In this document: one piece after another, positions 16,132-25,145 of the stretch
Layout: each line of letters begins with the position of its first letter
How positions within the stretch are numbered: position 1 is the stretch's first letter
Notes under the pieces: model-generated
The model's input: the letters and a program-made list of their open reading frames with translations, nothing else
What the model was told of the DNA's origin: nothing
Database searches by the model: none
Origin: Chloroflexaceae bacterium
GTDB taxonomy: Bacteria > Chloroflexota > Chloroflexia > Chloroflexales > Chloroflexaceae
Direction of reading: 5' to 3'
NCBI GenBank assembly: GCA_028282325.1
Contig: JANQID010000093.1
Coordinates: 1 to 58,038, forward strand
Length of the DNA stretch: 58,038 bases
Position numbers and translations under genes: made by a program

Positions 16132-17637
16132 TCACAACGCGTACAATTCGCCATATTTGGCGCGCAAATAGGCGATGTACGGCTCGATGCTGAGCGGACG
16201 CCCGGTCGCGCGTTCGGTGATTTCCGCGGCGGTGAACTTGCTGCCGTGCCGGTAAATATTGCGCGTCAACCAATCGCGCAAGACGCCAAAATCGCCGCGC
16301 CTGACGTCGGCGAGGATGTCGGGGCGCTCCTGCGTCGCCGCCGCGAAGAACTGGGCGCTGAGGATATTGCCGATGGCGTAGCCCTGGAACGCACCGCCTA
16401 TCGAGCCGGCAAACCAATGCACATCCTGCAACACGCCATCGCGATCGTCGGCGGGTGCAATACCCAGATCGGCTTTGCAGCGTTCACGCCAGGCTTCGGG
16501 CAAGTCGCGCACGGTCAGCCGTCCTTCCAACAGATCCAGCTCGAAATCGAAGCGCATCATCACGTGCAAATTGTAGGTGACTTCATCGGCATCGACCCGG
16601 ATCAACGACGGCGCGACCCTGTTGATCGCCCGATAGAACGTATCCAGCGTCACGTTGCCGAGCTGGTCGAGAAACGTCGCTTGCAGTTGCGGATAAAACG
16701 CCTCCCAAAAGTCCCGGCTGCGTCCGACGATGTTTTCCCACAAGCGCGACTGGCTTTCATGTACACCCGACGATGTGCCATCCGCCAGGGGCGTGGCCTC
16801 AAGTGCACTGCTGACACCCTGCTCATACATCGCGTGGCCGCTCTCGTGGATGGTGCTGAACAGGCCATCGCCCAGATCGTGCTCGTTGAAGCGCGTGGTG
16901 ATGCGCACATCGCCGAGCGAGAACTTGATCATAAAGGGGTGATGCGTCGTATCCTGGCGTCCGCGAGAGAAATCGTACCCTAACTGCTTAATTACATGCT
17001 CGCCAAACGCCTGCTGCCGGTCGATGGGAAACGCCTGCTGCAAACACGACGCATCGGCAGTCGGTCGCGCGAAGATCTCCTGGGCGATAGGCACGAGCTG
17101 TTCACGCAAATCGGCGAACAGCGCCTGCACCGTTCGCGCCTGCATCCCGTAATCGGCGAACGCGATGAGCGGATCGGCGATGTGGTCATAGCCCGGAAAG
17201 AAGTCAGCCAGTTGGCGACTCAACTCCAGGGTGGTTTCGAGCATCGGCTGCACCGCGGCGAAATCGTTGGCCGGGCGGGCGCGCGTCCACGCTTCATACG
17301 ACTGAGCGGCGTGGCCGTTGAGTCGGGCGACGAAATCGGACGGCACATTGACCAGGCGCTCGAACGTCCGGCGCGCCACGCGAACCAGGCCGGCTTCGTC
17401 GGTATCATAGTCGAGGCTTTCTTCATATGGGCGCAGTGTTTCCAGCAACCTGCCAAGCGCCGGGGCGGTCGCCTTTTCATGAGCCAGCCGCGCGATTGTG
17501 CTCAACTGGCGACTGCGCGCCGCCGCGCCGCCGGCGGGCATATAGGTCGCCTGATCCCATGTCAACAATGCATTGGCGGCTTGCAAATCGTCGATTTCAG
17601 CCAGTCGCGTTTTGAGTTCCTGGAATTGCTGTTCCAA
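16132..17637 (-). CDS. M32-family metallocarboxypeptidase (carboxypeptidase Taq type)
   Basis: A 501-residue zinc carboxypeptidase. The M32 signatures are present: HPF at about 233-235, HESGH at 264-268 (zinc ligands and catalytic Glu) and HESQSRLWEN from 293. The length matches the family only if translation starts at TTG 17637, which has GGAGGAG seven bases upstream; the longer frame to 17847 has no family match before this point. Cytoplasmic peptide turnover is the usual role. It is convergent with the TPR gene and has its own extended -10 promoter. Confidence 0.93.
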   Translation of the reverse strand: MEQQFQELKTRLAEIDDLQAANALLTWDQATYMPAGGAAARSRQLSTIARLAHEKATAPALGRLLETLRPYEESLDYDTDEAGLVRVARRTFERLVNVPSDFVARLNGHAAQSYEAWTRARPANDFAAVQPMLETTLELSRQLADFFPGYDHIADPLIAFADYGMQARTVQALFADLREQLVPIAQEIFARPTADASCLQQAFPIDRQQAFGEHVIKQLGYDFSRGRQDTTHHPFMIKFSLGDVRITTRFNEHDLGDGLFSTIHESGHAMYEQGVSSALEATPLADGTSSGVHESQSRLWENIVGRSRDFWEAFYPQLQATFLDQLGNVTLDTFYRAINRVAPSLIRVDADEVTYNLHVMMRFDFELDLLEGRLTVRDLPEAWRERCKADLGIAPADDRDGVLQDVHWFAGSIGGAFQGYAIGNILSAQFFAAATQERPDILADVRRGDFGVLRDWLTRNIYRHGSKFTAAEITERATGRPLSIEPYIAYLRAKYGELYAL

Positions 17638-17730
17638 CGCCGTCTCCTCCAACCAACTTCGGCTGGCTCCTGAACCGAATTTGGCAGTATTCGTCGCTTC
17701 TATACATATGCCTCGCGGCTGTAATACAAG

Positions 17731-17759
17731 ATTGTACCATTGAAATTGCGGAATGGCGA
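17731..17759 (-). promoter_or_regulatory. promoter of the M32 carboxypeptidase
   Basis: Minus-strand TCGCCA at 17754-17759, 17 bases, and TACAAT at 17731-17736 within an extended TGGTACAAT box. Predicted leader is about 85 bases. Confidence 0.65.
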
Positions 17760-17784
17760 GACATCCTGATCGGGCGATCTGCAC

Positions 17785-17818
17785 AAAAAAGCGCCTTGCC
17801 CATATGGCAAGACGCTTA
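17785..17818 (-). terminator. intrinsic terminator downstream of the 17851 gene
   Basis: On the minus strand a 12-bp stem with one mismatch (17806-17817 pairing with 17789-17800, loop of 5) is followed by a run of six T. It ends transcription of the membrane-protein gene before the M32 promoter. Confidence 0.85.
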
Positions 17819-17850
17819 TCCAGCGGCGAAACGAGCACAGGCCGCATCCG

Positions 17851-18441
17851 CTACGCGGCGCGGCGTCCCCAGCCGAGATACAACCCCAGGCCGATCAAGA
17901 ACAGCGGAAGCCATATCAGGCTGCCCGCAAAAATCCAGGGCGCACTGGCCACCGCGACAATTATGCCGATTGCAAACAATGGAACCGCCGGGAAGACCGG
18001 CCAGTTGTTGCGGACATTGAAGAGCGCACGACCGAGGAACAAAATGCTCAGGAAGCCGAGCGCCAGACCCCACAGCACCGATACGCCATTGGTCAAGCCG
18101 GCGAACGGAATGCCCAGCCCCAAACCGGCCAGGATCGCGCCGGGAATCATCAAACCGTAGACGCGCTTCCAAAACGCGAAGAAGAGGAAACAACTCGCGA
18201 TCGTCCAGAGGACGATGCTCCCATCAAATGCGACCGGCAACGTGATAAAACGGCTGAACAACAATACGACGCCAAGGCTGATGAGCGCCAACGCTGCTCC
18301 ATTGCGCTCCCTGCGCGATGGAGGTTCCATCGAATGCGCACCAGCAGGGAGCGGATGAAGATTCTGGGTAGCCATACCCGCCGAAGACTGGCGGCCCGCA
18401 TACTCGCCTTCTTGCTCGATATATCCAATATCGTGCTGCAT
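17851..18441 (-). CDS. hypothetical multi-spanning membrane protein (LiaF/DUF5668-like)
   Basis: A 196-residue protein with a hydrophilic N-terminus of about 45 residues and five or six hydrophobic helices (for example ALALISLGVVLLFSRF and LFLIGLGLYLGWG). The helix pattern resembles LiaF/LiaI-type or DUF5668 membrane domains of envelope-stress proteins, but no soluble sensor domain follows. ATG at 18441 has an AGGAGG site. It is downstream of the ABC ATPase gene by 133 bases that include a hairpin, and may be part of the same envelope operon. Confidence 0.7.
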   Translation of the reverse strand: MQHDIGYIEQEGEYAGRQSSAGMATQNLHPLPAGAHSMEPPSRRERNGAALALISLGVVLLFSRFITLPVAFDGSIVLWTIASCFLFFAFWKRVYGLMIPGAILAGLGLGIPFAGLTNGVSVLWGLALGFLSILFLGRALFNVRNNWPVFPAVPLFAIGIIVAVASAPWIFAGSLIWLPLFLIGLGLYLGWGRRAA

Positions 18442-18468
18442 AAGCTTCCTCCTGCTTTACCAGGCTTG

Positions 18469-18492
18469 CCGCCTGATCAACTTTTCAGGCGG
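18469..18492. other. 8-bp inverted repeat in the leader of the 17851 gene
   Basis: Arms 18469-18476 and 18485-18492 with an 8-base loop, about 30 bases upstream of the start codon. There is no T-run. It could be an mRNA-processing or attenuation hairpin. Confidence 0.4.
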
Positions 18493-18574
18493 CGGCTACT
18501 CGTTGCTGTCGGATAGGACGCAGGGGCGCGCCCAAAAGTTGCGGTGCAGCAGAAGAAATGTATGGGGAGAGGCA

Positions 18575-19549
18575 TTAACGCGGCGCGACGTTAGTCGCCG
18601 ACTCAAGCGCAGCTTGATCGGTCACCTGGAGGAAAATATCTTCGAGATCGCTATGCTGGCCGGCAAAATGAACGACCGCCGCTCCCCCGGCCACCAGATG
18701 CGCCAGCATCGCGCTGACCGACCGATCGTCGCCGTCGTGGTCGATGTGCAGCATCGGCGGCAGCGCATCGGGAAACGTGCGCACGTCGAGTACGCCCGAC
18801 AGCCCGCGCACCAGATTCGCCGCAGCGTCGAGATCGCTTAACAGATGCACCTCAAACACGCGGTGCGGGCGCATCGAACCCATAATCGTCTTGACATCGC
18901 CCGATGCGAGGAGGCGGCCATGTTCGATAATGCCGATGTGGGTACACACCTCGGCCAACTCGGTCAGAATATGCGAGCTGATCATAATCGTCTTGCCGAG
19001 CGCCTGAAGTTCTTTGAGCAACTCACGGAGTTCAACCCGCGCGCGAGGATCGAGACCGCTGGCCGGTTCGTCGAGAATGAGCAGCGCCGGATCATGCACC
19101 ATTGTCCGCGCCAGACTCAAGCGTTGCTTCATACCGCGCGAAAGGCCCATCACATCGGTGTCGCGCTTTTCACTCAACCCGACTAGTTCCAGCAAGTCGT
19201 CGATCATCCGCGCCCGGCGCTCCGGCGCAACCTTGTAGGCGGCAGCGAAAAACTCCAGATACTCCCAGGAGCGCATATTCTCATAGACGCCGAAGAAATC
19301 GGGCATAAAGCCCACCGCGCGCCGCACCGCCTGCACATCGCCGATGACCGAATGCCCCGCCACCCAGGCCTGCCCGCTGCTGGGCAAGAGCAGCGTCGTC
19401 AGAATGCGCATCGTCGTCGTCTTGCCGGCGCCGTTCGGCCCGATGAAGCCGTACACCGCACCCGCCGGAATTTCCAGATCGAGGCTATCGAGCGCGAGCG
19501 TTGCGCCATAGCGTCGCGTGAGTTGTTTCGTTTCAACAATTGCCGTCAT
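18575..19549 (-). CDS. ABC transporter ATP-binding protein
   Basis: A 324-residue nucleotide-binding protein of the CcmA/DrrA-like export class. Walker A GPNGAGKTT at 37-45, a signature LSRGMKQR at 136-143 and Walker B LLILDEP at 156-162 are intact. The C-terminal ~90 residues form the extra domain typical of ABC-2 ATPases. It begins 11 bases after the GATase-like membrane gene with no clear ribosome site, suggesting coupling. No ABC-2 permease gene is adjacent in the window, which is unusual; the partner is either one of the neighbouring multi-spanning proteins or encoded elsewhere. Confidence 0.92.
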   Translation of the reverse strand: MTAIVETKQLTRRYGATLALDSLDLEIPAGAVYGFIGPNGAGKTTTMRILTTLLLPSSGQAWVAGHSVIGDVQAVRRAVGFMPDFFGVYENMRSWEYLEFFAAAYKVAPERRARMIDDLLELVGLSEKRDTDVMGLSRGMKQRLSLARTMVHDPALLILDEPASGLDPRARVELRELLKELQALGKTIMISSHILTELAEVCTHIGIIEHGRLLASGDVKTIMGSMRPHRVFEVHLLSDLDAAANLVRGLSGVLDVRTFPDALPPMLHIDHDGDDRSVSAMLAHLVAGGAAVVHFAGQHSDLEDIFLQVTDQAALESATNVAPR

Positions 19550-19560
19550 TGTTTAGCTAT

Positions 19561-21468
19561 TTAACCATCGAGACGAATAACATACAACGTTAAGCCTTGC
19601 TGTTCGGCCAGCGGCGCCCCATCTATGCTCGGCGTCAGCGTCAGCCGGTCACTCCATGCCAACAGATACACTCCATCGGACTCCGGCATACCGGGAATAG
19701 CACTGGGCATCATCATCGAAAACGAATCGGCGTCAAACAATACTTGCAGAACCTGTTGGCGATCCCAAAGGCCTTCATCCAGAGCATCGGCGGCATATGG
19801 GAACGTATTCGCGTCAAATTGTGCCGTTGTTTGCACCGAAGCGCCGGGCGCGATCGTCGCAAGCTGCTGCACGGACGTGCCATACACCAGCAATGCATCC
19901 TCTAGCGGCGCGTCTCCTCCGTTGCGCACCTCTACGCTGACCGAGAACTGATCACGTCGCACGTCGCTTTCAACCTGCACAGGCGACGCAATCGCCCGTT
20001 CGGCGGTAAATGTGCGCAGCGACGAGACATCAACGAGCACATCGCGCCACTCGATCCGATCATCAAACTCTACGACAGGGGTCCGATCGCTCGAGACGCT
20101 GCGCATAGACGTAGCATCTACCAGTGTCCCGGACGGAAATGTAAGCTGGTATGTACGACGCAGCGGCGAGAACAGGCCGACAAACGCCGTGGCCTGCGCA
20201 TCACGCGCGTTCTCATACCCCTGCACGACTGTTACCTGAAACATCTGCGGACGATTACCGCGCGCCAGAAAGCTCACAGCATAAGTTCCGGCAATAAAGA
20301 GCGCCACGATTGCCGGAACCGACGCCCATGCCCACTCGACGCGACGCAAGCGCCGCAACGCCAGAAAATTGAGCGGACCGACGACAAGAATATAGACGAC
20401 CATAAACAGCAGCAACATCCAGACGGAAATGAGCTGGAGTTCGGGCAATTGCAGCGCCTGATTGGGCAATCGTGAGCTGCTCCAGCGAACTTGCGTCGCC
20501 GGGCTCAAACGCCTCTCTGCACGAATAATGTCGCCCCAGAAGCGCGCTTCGAAATTCCACGCTCGTAACACGCCGAGATCGAACGCGGCGAAGATCGTTC
20601 GCCCGGCGCCGACATCACGCACCGTGACCAGGTTCGCATCATCAAGGGCTGTGGCGTCTGACCGCAGGTTTACCCGATTGACCGTAGCGCTCGGCGGAAA
20701 CGCGCCGGTCTGCGCAAATTGTCCGAGCATCAATGGCAGCGAGTCGAGCGACGCATCACGCACAAGCTCAGTCACCTCGCCGGGCAAAAGGTCGGCAATC
20801 CCGGCTGTCGTACGGTCCGCATTGACGCCGCCGCTGACGATCAACTCGCCGCCGAGACGCACCCATAGCTCCAGAGCGTCGCGTTGACCTTCAGTGAGAT
20901 CGGCGGTCGCAACATCATAAAGCACGATCACATTCAGACCCTCGATGAGCATCGCGTCTTCGGGCAAGGTCGTGGCGTCGAGATGCACAACTTCAATGCT
21001 CATGTCGACATTGGGCAGCTCAAAGCCGGCGAGGCTGTTGAGCAATGTCGCATCGCTGCCTATAACGCCAACAAGCAACTGCTCGCTCCCGATCGGCTCA
21101 ATGCGCACGTTCTGGCTTAGCAGTTCATCATTCCCGACCAACAGCCGCAACTCACCATTGCGCGTGAAATTGTCCGACACAACGCTCAAGGTAACACTCT
21201 TGCGCGATCCTCTGGGCAAGTCAATAGCGCGTTGAAATGCCGTACTGTTATTGATTCCGGGAAAGTTCCATTCCAATACACCCTGAATATCCGGCCCATC
21301 ATTGCTAATTGTCACCACAACCGGAAACCATTGGTTCAAGTGATAGTGCTGATCATAGCCTGCACGGACATCCAGGCGGATCGGCGCGTCATCCTGCGCT
21401 TGCAACGGCTGAGCAGAAAACGCCGCGCCTCCCAGCAACATCAGCGCCAACAGAAGCAGCCGGAACAT
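19561..21468 (-). CDS. exported membrane protein with a GATase-like domain
   Basis: A 635-residue protein from ATG 21468, chosen because a typical signal peptide (FRLLLLALMLLGGAAFSAQPLQA) begins there. An N-terminal beta-sandwich, a Rossmann-like segment (LNVIVLYDVATADLTEGQRDAL, then LGGELIVSGG) resembling glutamine-amidotransferase-like domains, two central membrane helices (about 348-402) and a C-terminal beta-rich domain follow in order. No catalytic Cys-His pair is apparent, so it is probably not enzymatic. It is flanked by the PH-domain gene (94 bases) and the ABC gene (11 bases), implying one envelope-related operon. Confidence 0.7.
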   Translation of the reverse strand: MFRLLLLALMLLGGAAFSAQPLQAQDDAPIRLDVRAGYDQHYHLNQWFPVVVTISNDGPDIQGVLEWNFPGINNSTAFQRAIDLPRGSRKSVTLSVVSDNFTRNGELRLLVGNDELLSQNVRIEPIGSEQLLVGVIGSDATLLNSLAGFELPNVDMSIEVVHLDATTLPEDAMLIEGLNVIVLYDVATADLTEGQRDALELWVRLGGELIVSGGVNADRTTAGIADLLPGEVTELVRDASLDSLPLMLGQFAQTGAFPPSATVNRVNLRSDATALDDANLVTVRDVGAGRTIFAAFDLGVLRAWNFEARFWGDIIRAERRLSPATQVRWSSSRLPNQALQLPELQLISVWMLLLFMVVYILVVGPLNFLALRRLRRVEWAWASVPAIVALFIAGTYAVSFLARGNRPQMFQVTVVQGYENARDAQATAFVGLFSPLRRTYQLTFPSGTLVDATSMRSVSSDRTPVVEFDDRIEWRDVLVDVSSLRTFTAERAIASPVQVESDVRRDQFSVSVEVRNGGDAPLEDALLVYGTSVQQLATIAPGASVQTTAQFDANTFPYAADALDEGLWDRQQVLQVLFDADSFSMMMPSAIPGMPESDGVYLLAWSDRLTLTPSIDGAPLAEQQGLTLYVIRLDG

Positions 21469-21562
21469 ACGAACTATCCCGACGCGAAACCGAATGCGGC
21501 CTGACGAATGGCCAATGCCGCACGATGAGGGCGTATATGGATTAAAACCTGACATAGACAAT

Positions 21563-23200
21563 TTACATTCTCGGCGGAGGCGTCTGTGACGGCTGAACTG
21601 GCGTGGCTATTTCTTGATGACGCTGTTGAGCTTCGTGATAATGGCGTAGCAACGTCAACGAGTCGTTGAGCGAACGTTCCTTTTCGCCCGCCTTGAACTG
21701 AAGGATATAGTCATTGACGGTCGCAACGACATCGCGCGGATTGGGTACTCGCACAAAGGTGAACTTCTCGCCGGAGCCGGCCGTCTCGAGAAGCACATCT
21801 CCATAGCCGATGAGATTCCCCAGAAACGTCGTCGTATAAGAAACATTCAGGAGTGCGCCGAGGCTGGCGGTATTGCGTTTCTCCGGACCCAACGGCCGTT
21901 TGTCAATATCGATCGCATTCGTCGGCGTCAGAATATAGCGATCATTCCGGTGATCCTCAACCTCCCAGATCACCCATGCCACCAGGCCAATGAGCAACAC
22001 AACAGCAATGATCACCGACCAACTCGCCGAAACGACGCCGAGGCTGGCAAAGATCGCCAGCACGATAAACGCCACAGCAGCAGCAGTTAGCGGACGCACA
22101 GCCAACGCCTGAATCAAGAATAGCCAGTGCGGGTGCCAGGTCAACACGCCTTTTTCTTCATCGAACTTTGGATTAGGCTCAAGAAAACTGCGCAAGAAAA
22201 GCGGTGCATTGATGGTATCGCGGTTGAAGGTAAATTTGCGCTTTTCTTTCGGTGGCTGATTATAGACCTTCGTCTCGATCATCTCGGAGAAATTGCGCTC
22301 GCTCTGCTGCTTCTGGAGCTTCTTCACCTCGTCGCTAATCTTCGACTGCATCGCTTGCGGATCGCGCGCTGCGGGAAAGAAAATTTTTCGATTGGCGACT
22401 GCTGTGCGCACCGTAATATTTCCATAATTAAACCAGTGCTTGAGATAGGTGTCCGTGCTCGTTACCACATTTTGAATCTCTTCGATCGACACTTGCTCCT
22501 GGGTTCGCCGTTCGATCAAGCCTGGAATAATAACCAGTTCATCATCTTTAATAACCCGTTGCGTCGTCAAAATCAACTGATCATTAGCCCAATCTACAAA
22601 GATGTACCCTGCCGACAACAATCCTAGAATCACCACCGTGAACAAGCCAATATTGATGAGATCAAAAGGCCGCGCCATAGCCGGGTCAATGCTCAAAATC
22701 TGCCCGCCCCGCAATCGATAATATACAATGATGATCAGCACGAAGCTCGCAACAATCGGCCACCAGCGCCACAAGCCCTGGGACGATCGGCGCAAATACC
22801 CAACAACCCACCAGATCAGAAGCACGCCCAGCATAAGCACCAAAAACTGATTGGTCGGATCCAGATCAAACGGTATGACTGGTCCGCCGAGAAAACCAGC
22901 GCCATCTTCACCGATCTCAGTTAATGGCATCTCGGCCAGGCCTCCATCAGGCGTCACCAGAATTTGACCGCCAATCGCACGATAGAAGGCCATCGCTGCA
23001 AAGAGCGACACAACCAGCAGCAACATCAGTAAATTGAAGATGAAGCGCCCCCAGTGGCGATAGGTCACATGCAGGATCTCTTCATCTTCAAGCAGATCAA
23101 AATCTTTGCTGACATCGTCGCGCAACCCCATCCAATGCGCCACGACATCCAGTATGCCATTGATGATGCTGTCAATCCAGCTGATCGGGTTGGCTTGCAT
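21563..23200 (-). CDS. membrane protein with two bacterial PH-like (DUF304) domains
   Basis: A 545-residue protein with several hydrophobic helices. Two bPH-like domains are seen: LILTTQRVIKDDELVIIPGLIERRTQEQVSIEEIQNV in the middle and RYILTPTNAIDIDKRPLGPEKRNTASLGALLNV near the C-terminus, each followed by the conserved YGNITV- or YGDVLL-type strand. Start 23200 is chosen because GAGG precedes it; the earlier ATG at 23212 overlaps that site. Such proteins are common in Gram-positives and Chloroflexota, usually of unknown function. First gene of the probable envelope operon running to 18575 or 17851. Confidence 0.85.
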   Translation of the reverse strand: MQANPISWIDSIINGILDVVAHWMGLRDDVSKDFDLLEDEEILHVTYRHWGRFIFNLLMLLLVVSLFAAMAFYRAIGGQILVTPDGGLAEMPLTEIGEDGAGFLGGPVIPFDLDPTNQFLVLMLGVLLIWWVVGYLRRSSQGLWRWWPIVASFVLIIIVYYRLRGGQILSIDPAMARPFDLINIGLFTVVILGLLSAGYIFVDWANDQLILTTQRVIKDDELVIIPGLIERRTQEQVSIEEIQNVVTSTDTYLKHWFNYGNITVRTAVANRKIFFPAARDPQAMQSKISDEVKKLQKQQSERNFSEMIETKVYNQPPKEKRKFTFNRDTINAPLFLRSFLEPNPKFDEEKGVLTWHPHWLFLIQALAVRPLTAAAVAFIVLAIFASLGVVSASWSVIIAVVLLIGLVAWVIWEVEDHRNDRYILTPTNAIDIDKRPLGPEKRNTASLGALLNVSYTTTFLGNLIGYGDVLLETAGSGEKFTFVRVPNPRDVVATVNDYILQFKAGEKERSLNDSLTLLRHYHEAQQRHQEIATPVQPSQTPPPRM

Positions 23201-23252
23201 AGTGCGCCTCATTCAATACGGATTTGGAGCGGAGCGTTTACAAAGATACATA

Positions 23253-23945
23253 TTATGTCGCATCACTACCAACGTTTTGCAGCTCGCGTATGCGCTCAAG
23301 GATCCAATCGACTTCTTCATCCGGCGAGATGTTGTCGGAAAGAAGAATGAGCGCATCATCGGCGGGAAGCATCACGTGCCGGTCAAGCTCATCGCGTCGC
23401 GCCAGGTCGTCCCGCACCCGCTCCAGCGAATACGGCTGCCCGCGGGACCGCAACTCCTCCGAGCGTCGCTGCGCCCGCGCGTCAATCGAAGCGTCAAGAT
23501 AGATTTTGAGCGGCGCATCCGGCATCACAATCGAGCCGATGTCACGCCCGACCATCACTACTCGACCGCGTCGCCCGATCTCGCGCTGCTGGCGGATCAT
23601 CTCGGCCCGCACAGCCGAATACCTCGCGACGCGCGAGACGGTGCGATCCACCTCGTTGGTGCGAATCGCCCAGGTCACATCTTCGCCATCGGCCAGCACT
23701 GTATACTGGCGGCCATCTTCCAGCGTTGGCGGTACAACTTCGATGCGAATCCAACGGGCCAGATTTTCCAGCGCCAGGGCGTCATCCAGATCAAGCGCTT
23801 GTTGCAACGCCGCCCAGGCCAACGCACGATACATCACGCCGGTGTCGAAATAGAGATACCCCAATCGGCGCGCCAGGAGTTCGCCCAACGTGCTTTTACC
23901 GGCGCCGGCCGGTCCATCGATCGTGATGATCAGAGGTTGTGACAT
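23253..23945 (-). CDS. cmk: cytidylate kinase
   Basis: A 230-residue (d)CMP kinase making (d)CDP from ATP. P-loop GPAGAGKST at residues 11-19, FDTGVMYRA as the NMP-binding segment and VVMVGRDIGSIVMPDAPLKIYLDAS with the following Arg-rich lid match the family closely. ATG 23945 is chosen because the conserved beta-strand MSQPLIITIDGPAG begins there; further upstream codons have no family match. It stands alone with its own promoter at 24064-24093 and a leader of about 110 bases. Cytoplasmic housekeeping enzyme. Confidence 0.95.
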   Translation of the reverse strand: MSQPLIITIDGPAGAGKSTLGELLARRLGYLYFDTGVMYRALAWAALQQALDLDDALALENLARWIRIEVVPPTLEDGRQYTVLADGEDVTWAIRTNEVDRTVSRVARYSAVRAEMIRQQREIGRRGRVVMVGRDIGSIVMPDAPLKIYLDASIDARAQRRSEELRSRGQPYSLERVRDDLARRDELDRHVMLPADDALILLSDNISPDEEVDWILERIRELQNVGSDAT

Positions 23946-24063
23946 AGGTAATTCCAGCAATTCGAGGAGCAAATGAACAACGAAACGATGAACACTCGAT
24001 GAGCAGTGATCCGCCTCAGAGAGAGCTTGAGCGTTATACAGCGTTGTGTATTTCTTGCCTGCC

Positions 24064-24093
24064 ATTGTAGCACGAGCATGCAAGCAGTGGCAA
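24064..24093 (-). promoter_or_regulatory. cmk promoter
   Basis: Minus-strand TTGCCA at 24088-24093, an 18-base spacer and TACAAT at 24064-24069 in an extended TGCTACAAT box. Confidence 0.7.
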
Positions 24094-24141
24094 ACGGCGA
24101 CGGAAGCGCCGAGTGCGAAGACAACCGCCCGCGAAACGCAT

Positions 24142-24174
24142 AAAACACGGGGCCGCTCCAAGAGCGGCCCCGTG
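24142..24174 (-). terminator. intrinsic terminator of the DUF4388 gene
   Basis: A perfect 13-bp GC-rich stem (24162-24174 with 24146-24158) with a 3-base loop, followed on the minus strand by TTTT. It separates the DUF4388 transcript from the cmk promoter. Confidence 0.9.
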
Positions 24175-24207
24175 CAGTGACGGCAATATATCGCATCAAC
24201 GTTCCAA

Positions 24208-24966
24208 TCAGCTTCGCAAGAGGTGCAGAATAGCATCTTCTTCACGCGACCGATTCACGGTACGCTGAGGAGCCGTGTTATGCGAATTCGGCTTCGGCTT
24301 CGACGCTTGCGATTGGGCCGATGACATTTCCAGCGCCTTCGCCAACAAGCGCTCCAGCACACCCGGCTTACGTGTCGTCGGAGCCTTGCGCACGTTGTCT
24401 TCCGGCTCCGGCTCACGGACAACTTCGGGAGTTGGAGCATCAACCCGAATGACGCCACCCGCGCTCATCTGAGCGATGGCTTCGCAAATCTCGATGGCCT
24501 CCCAATTCAGGCTCTCGCTCAAATCCTGAATCGTCTTCTGTCCATCGACCGCCGCGGCGATCTCCCAGTGGTCCGAGCTGACCCGATACGCCTCATCCTC
24601 GAGCGAAATCAACAAGCGTGGTATGTAATGCAGGTTGGGAACGAACGGCAAGATACGTTTCCAACGTTCGCCGAGAAGCGCAGCACGCTCTACAAGACTC
24701 GCGGGATCCTCCCAGATCGAAATTTCGTTGCTCACTTCGTCGCCGACAAAACAGAAGTGCGCCCGCTCCAACGCAAACAGGCGAGCCAGGGCGTCAACGC
24801 CGCTCAACTCACCAAAACTGACGTGATACAGCTTGCCGTCATATAGGTATATCTTTCCGCTCTGATGCGCCTCCTCGATATTGACCGCTCCTGTGACAGA
24901 GCTATAAACAGTCATCTCGATTAATTCGCGCAACGGCAAAACATCAAGCGAACCTTCCAATCTCAT
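24208..24966 (-). CDS. DUF4388 domain protein
   Basis: A 252-residue soluble protein. Residues 1-100 form a DUF4388 (PATAN-like) domain: LEGSLDVLPLRELIEMTVYSSVTGAVNI, then GKIYLYDGKLYHVSFGEL and GVDALARLFAL. The middle part (about 120-175) contains winged-helix-like segments, and the C-terminal ~75 residues are a Lys/Pro/Ser-rich linker ending in a short helix. DUF4388 proteins occur with signalling and gliding systems, often as adaptors of response regulators. The gene is alone, with AGGAG before its ATG and a strong terminator after it. Specific partner unknown. Confidence 0.85.
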   Translation of the reverse strand: MRLEGSLDVLPLRELIEMTVYSSVTGAVNIEEAHQSGKIYLYDGKLYHVSFGELSGVDALARLFALERAHFCFVGDEVSNEISIWEDPASLVERAALLGERWKRILPFVPNLHYIPRLLISLEDEAYRVSSDHWEIAAAVDGQKTIQDLSESLNWEAIEICEAIAQMSAGGVIRVDAPTPEVVREPEPEDNVRKAPTTRKPGVLERLLAKALEMSSAQSQASKPKPNSHNTAPQRTVNRSREEDAILHLLRS

Positions 24967-25145
24967 GTGCGTGCTCCTGATTAAAGATGTAGTAGTGAGA
25001 TGTAAGAGCTACGCTGTCATCCTAGCACGCAACCCGAACCATTGCAATAAGAACCTGGTACCTCTTCAAACTCCAACCCTCATTCTTACAGAATCGACAG
25101 ATTGGAAACAAAACCTAACATCAAGTGTTTTCATAAATCAGATCA

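Noticed and set aside
16246-17673. plus-strand open frames across the M32 gene
   Set aside because: They oppose HESGH and HESQSRLWEN motifs of a real enzyme and have no domains.
17638-17847. N-terminal extension of the M32 carboxypeptidase to an upstream ATG
   Set aside because: The 70 extra codons have no family match; a TTG with GGAGGAG gives the normal family length.
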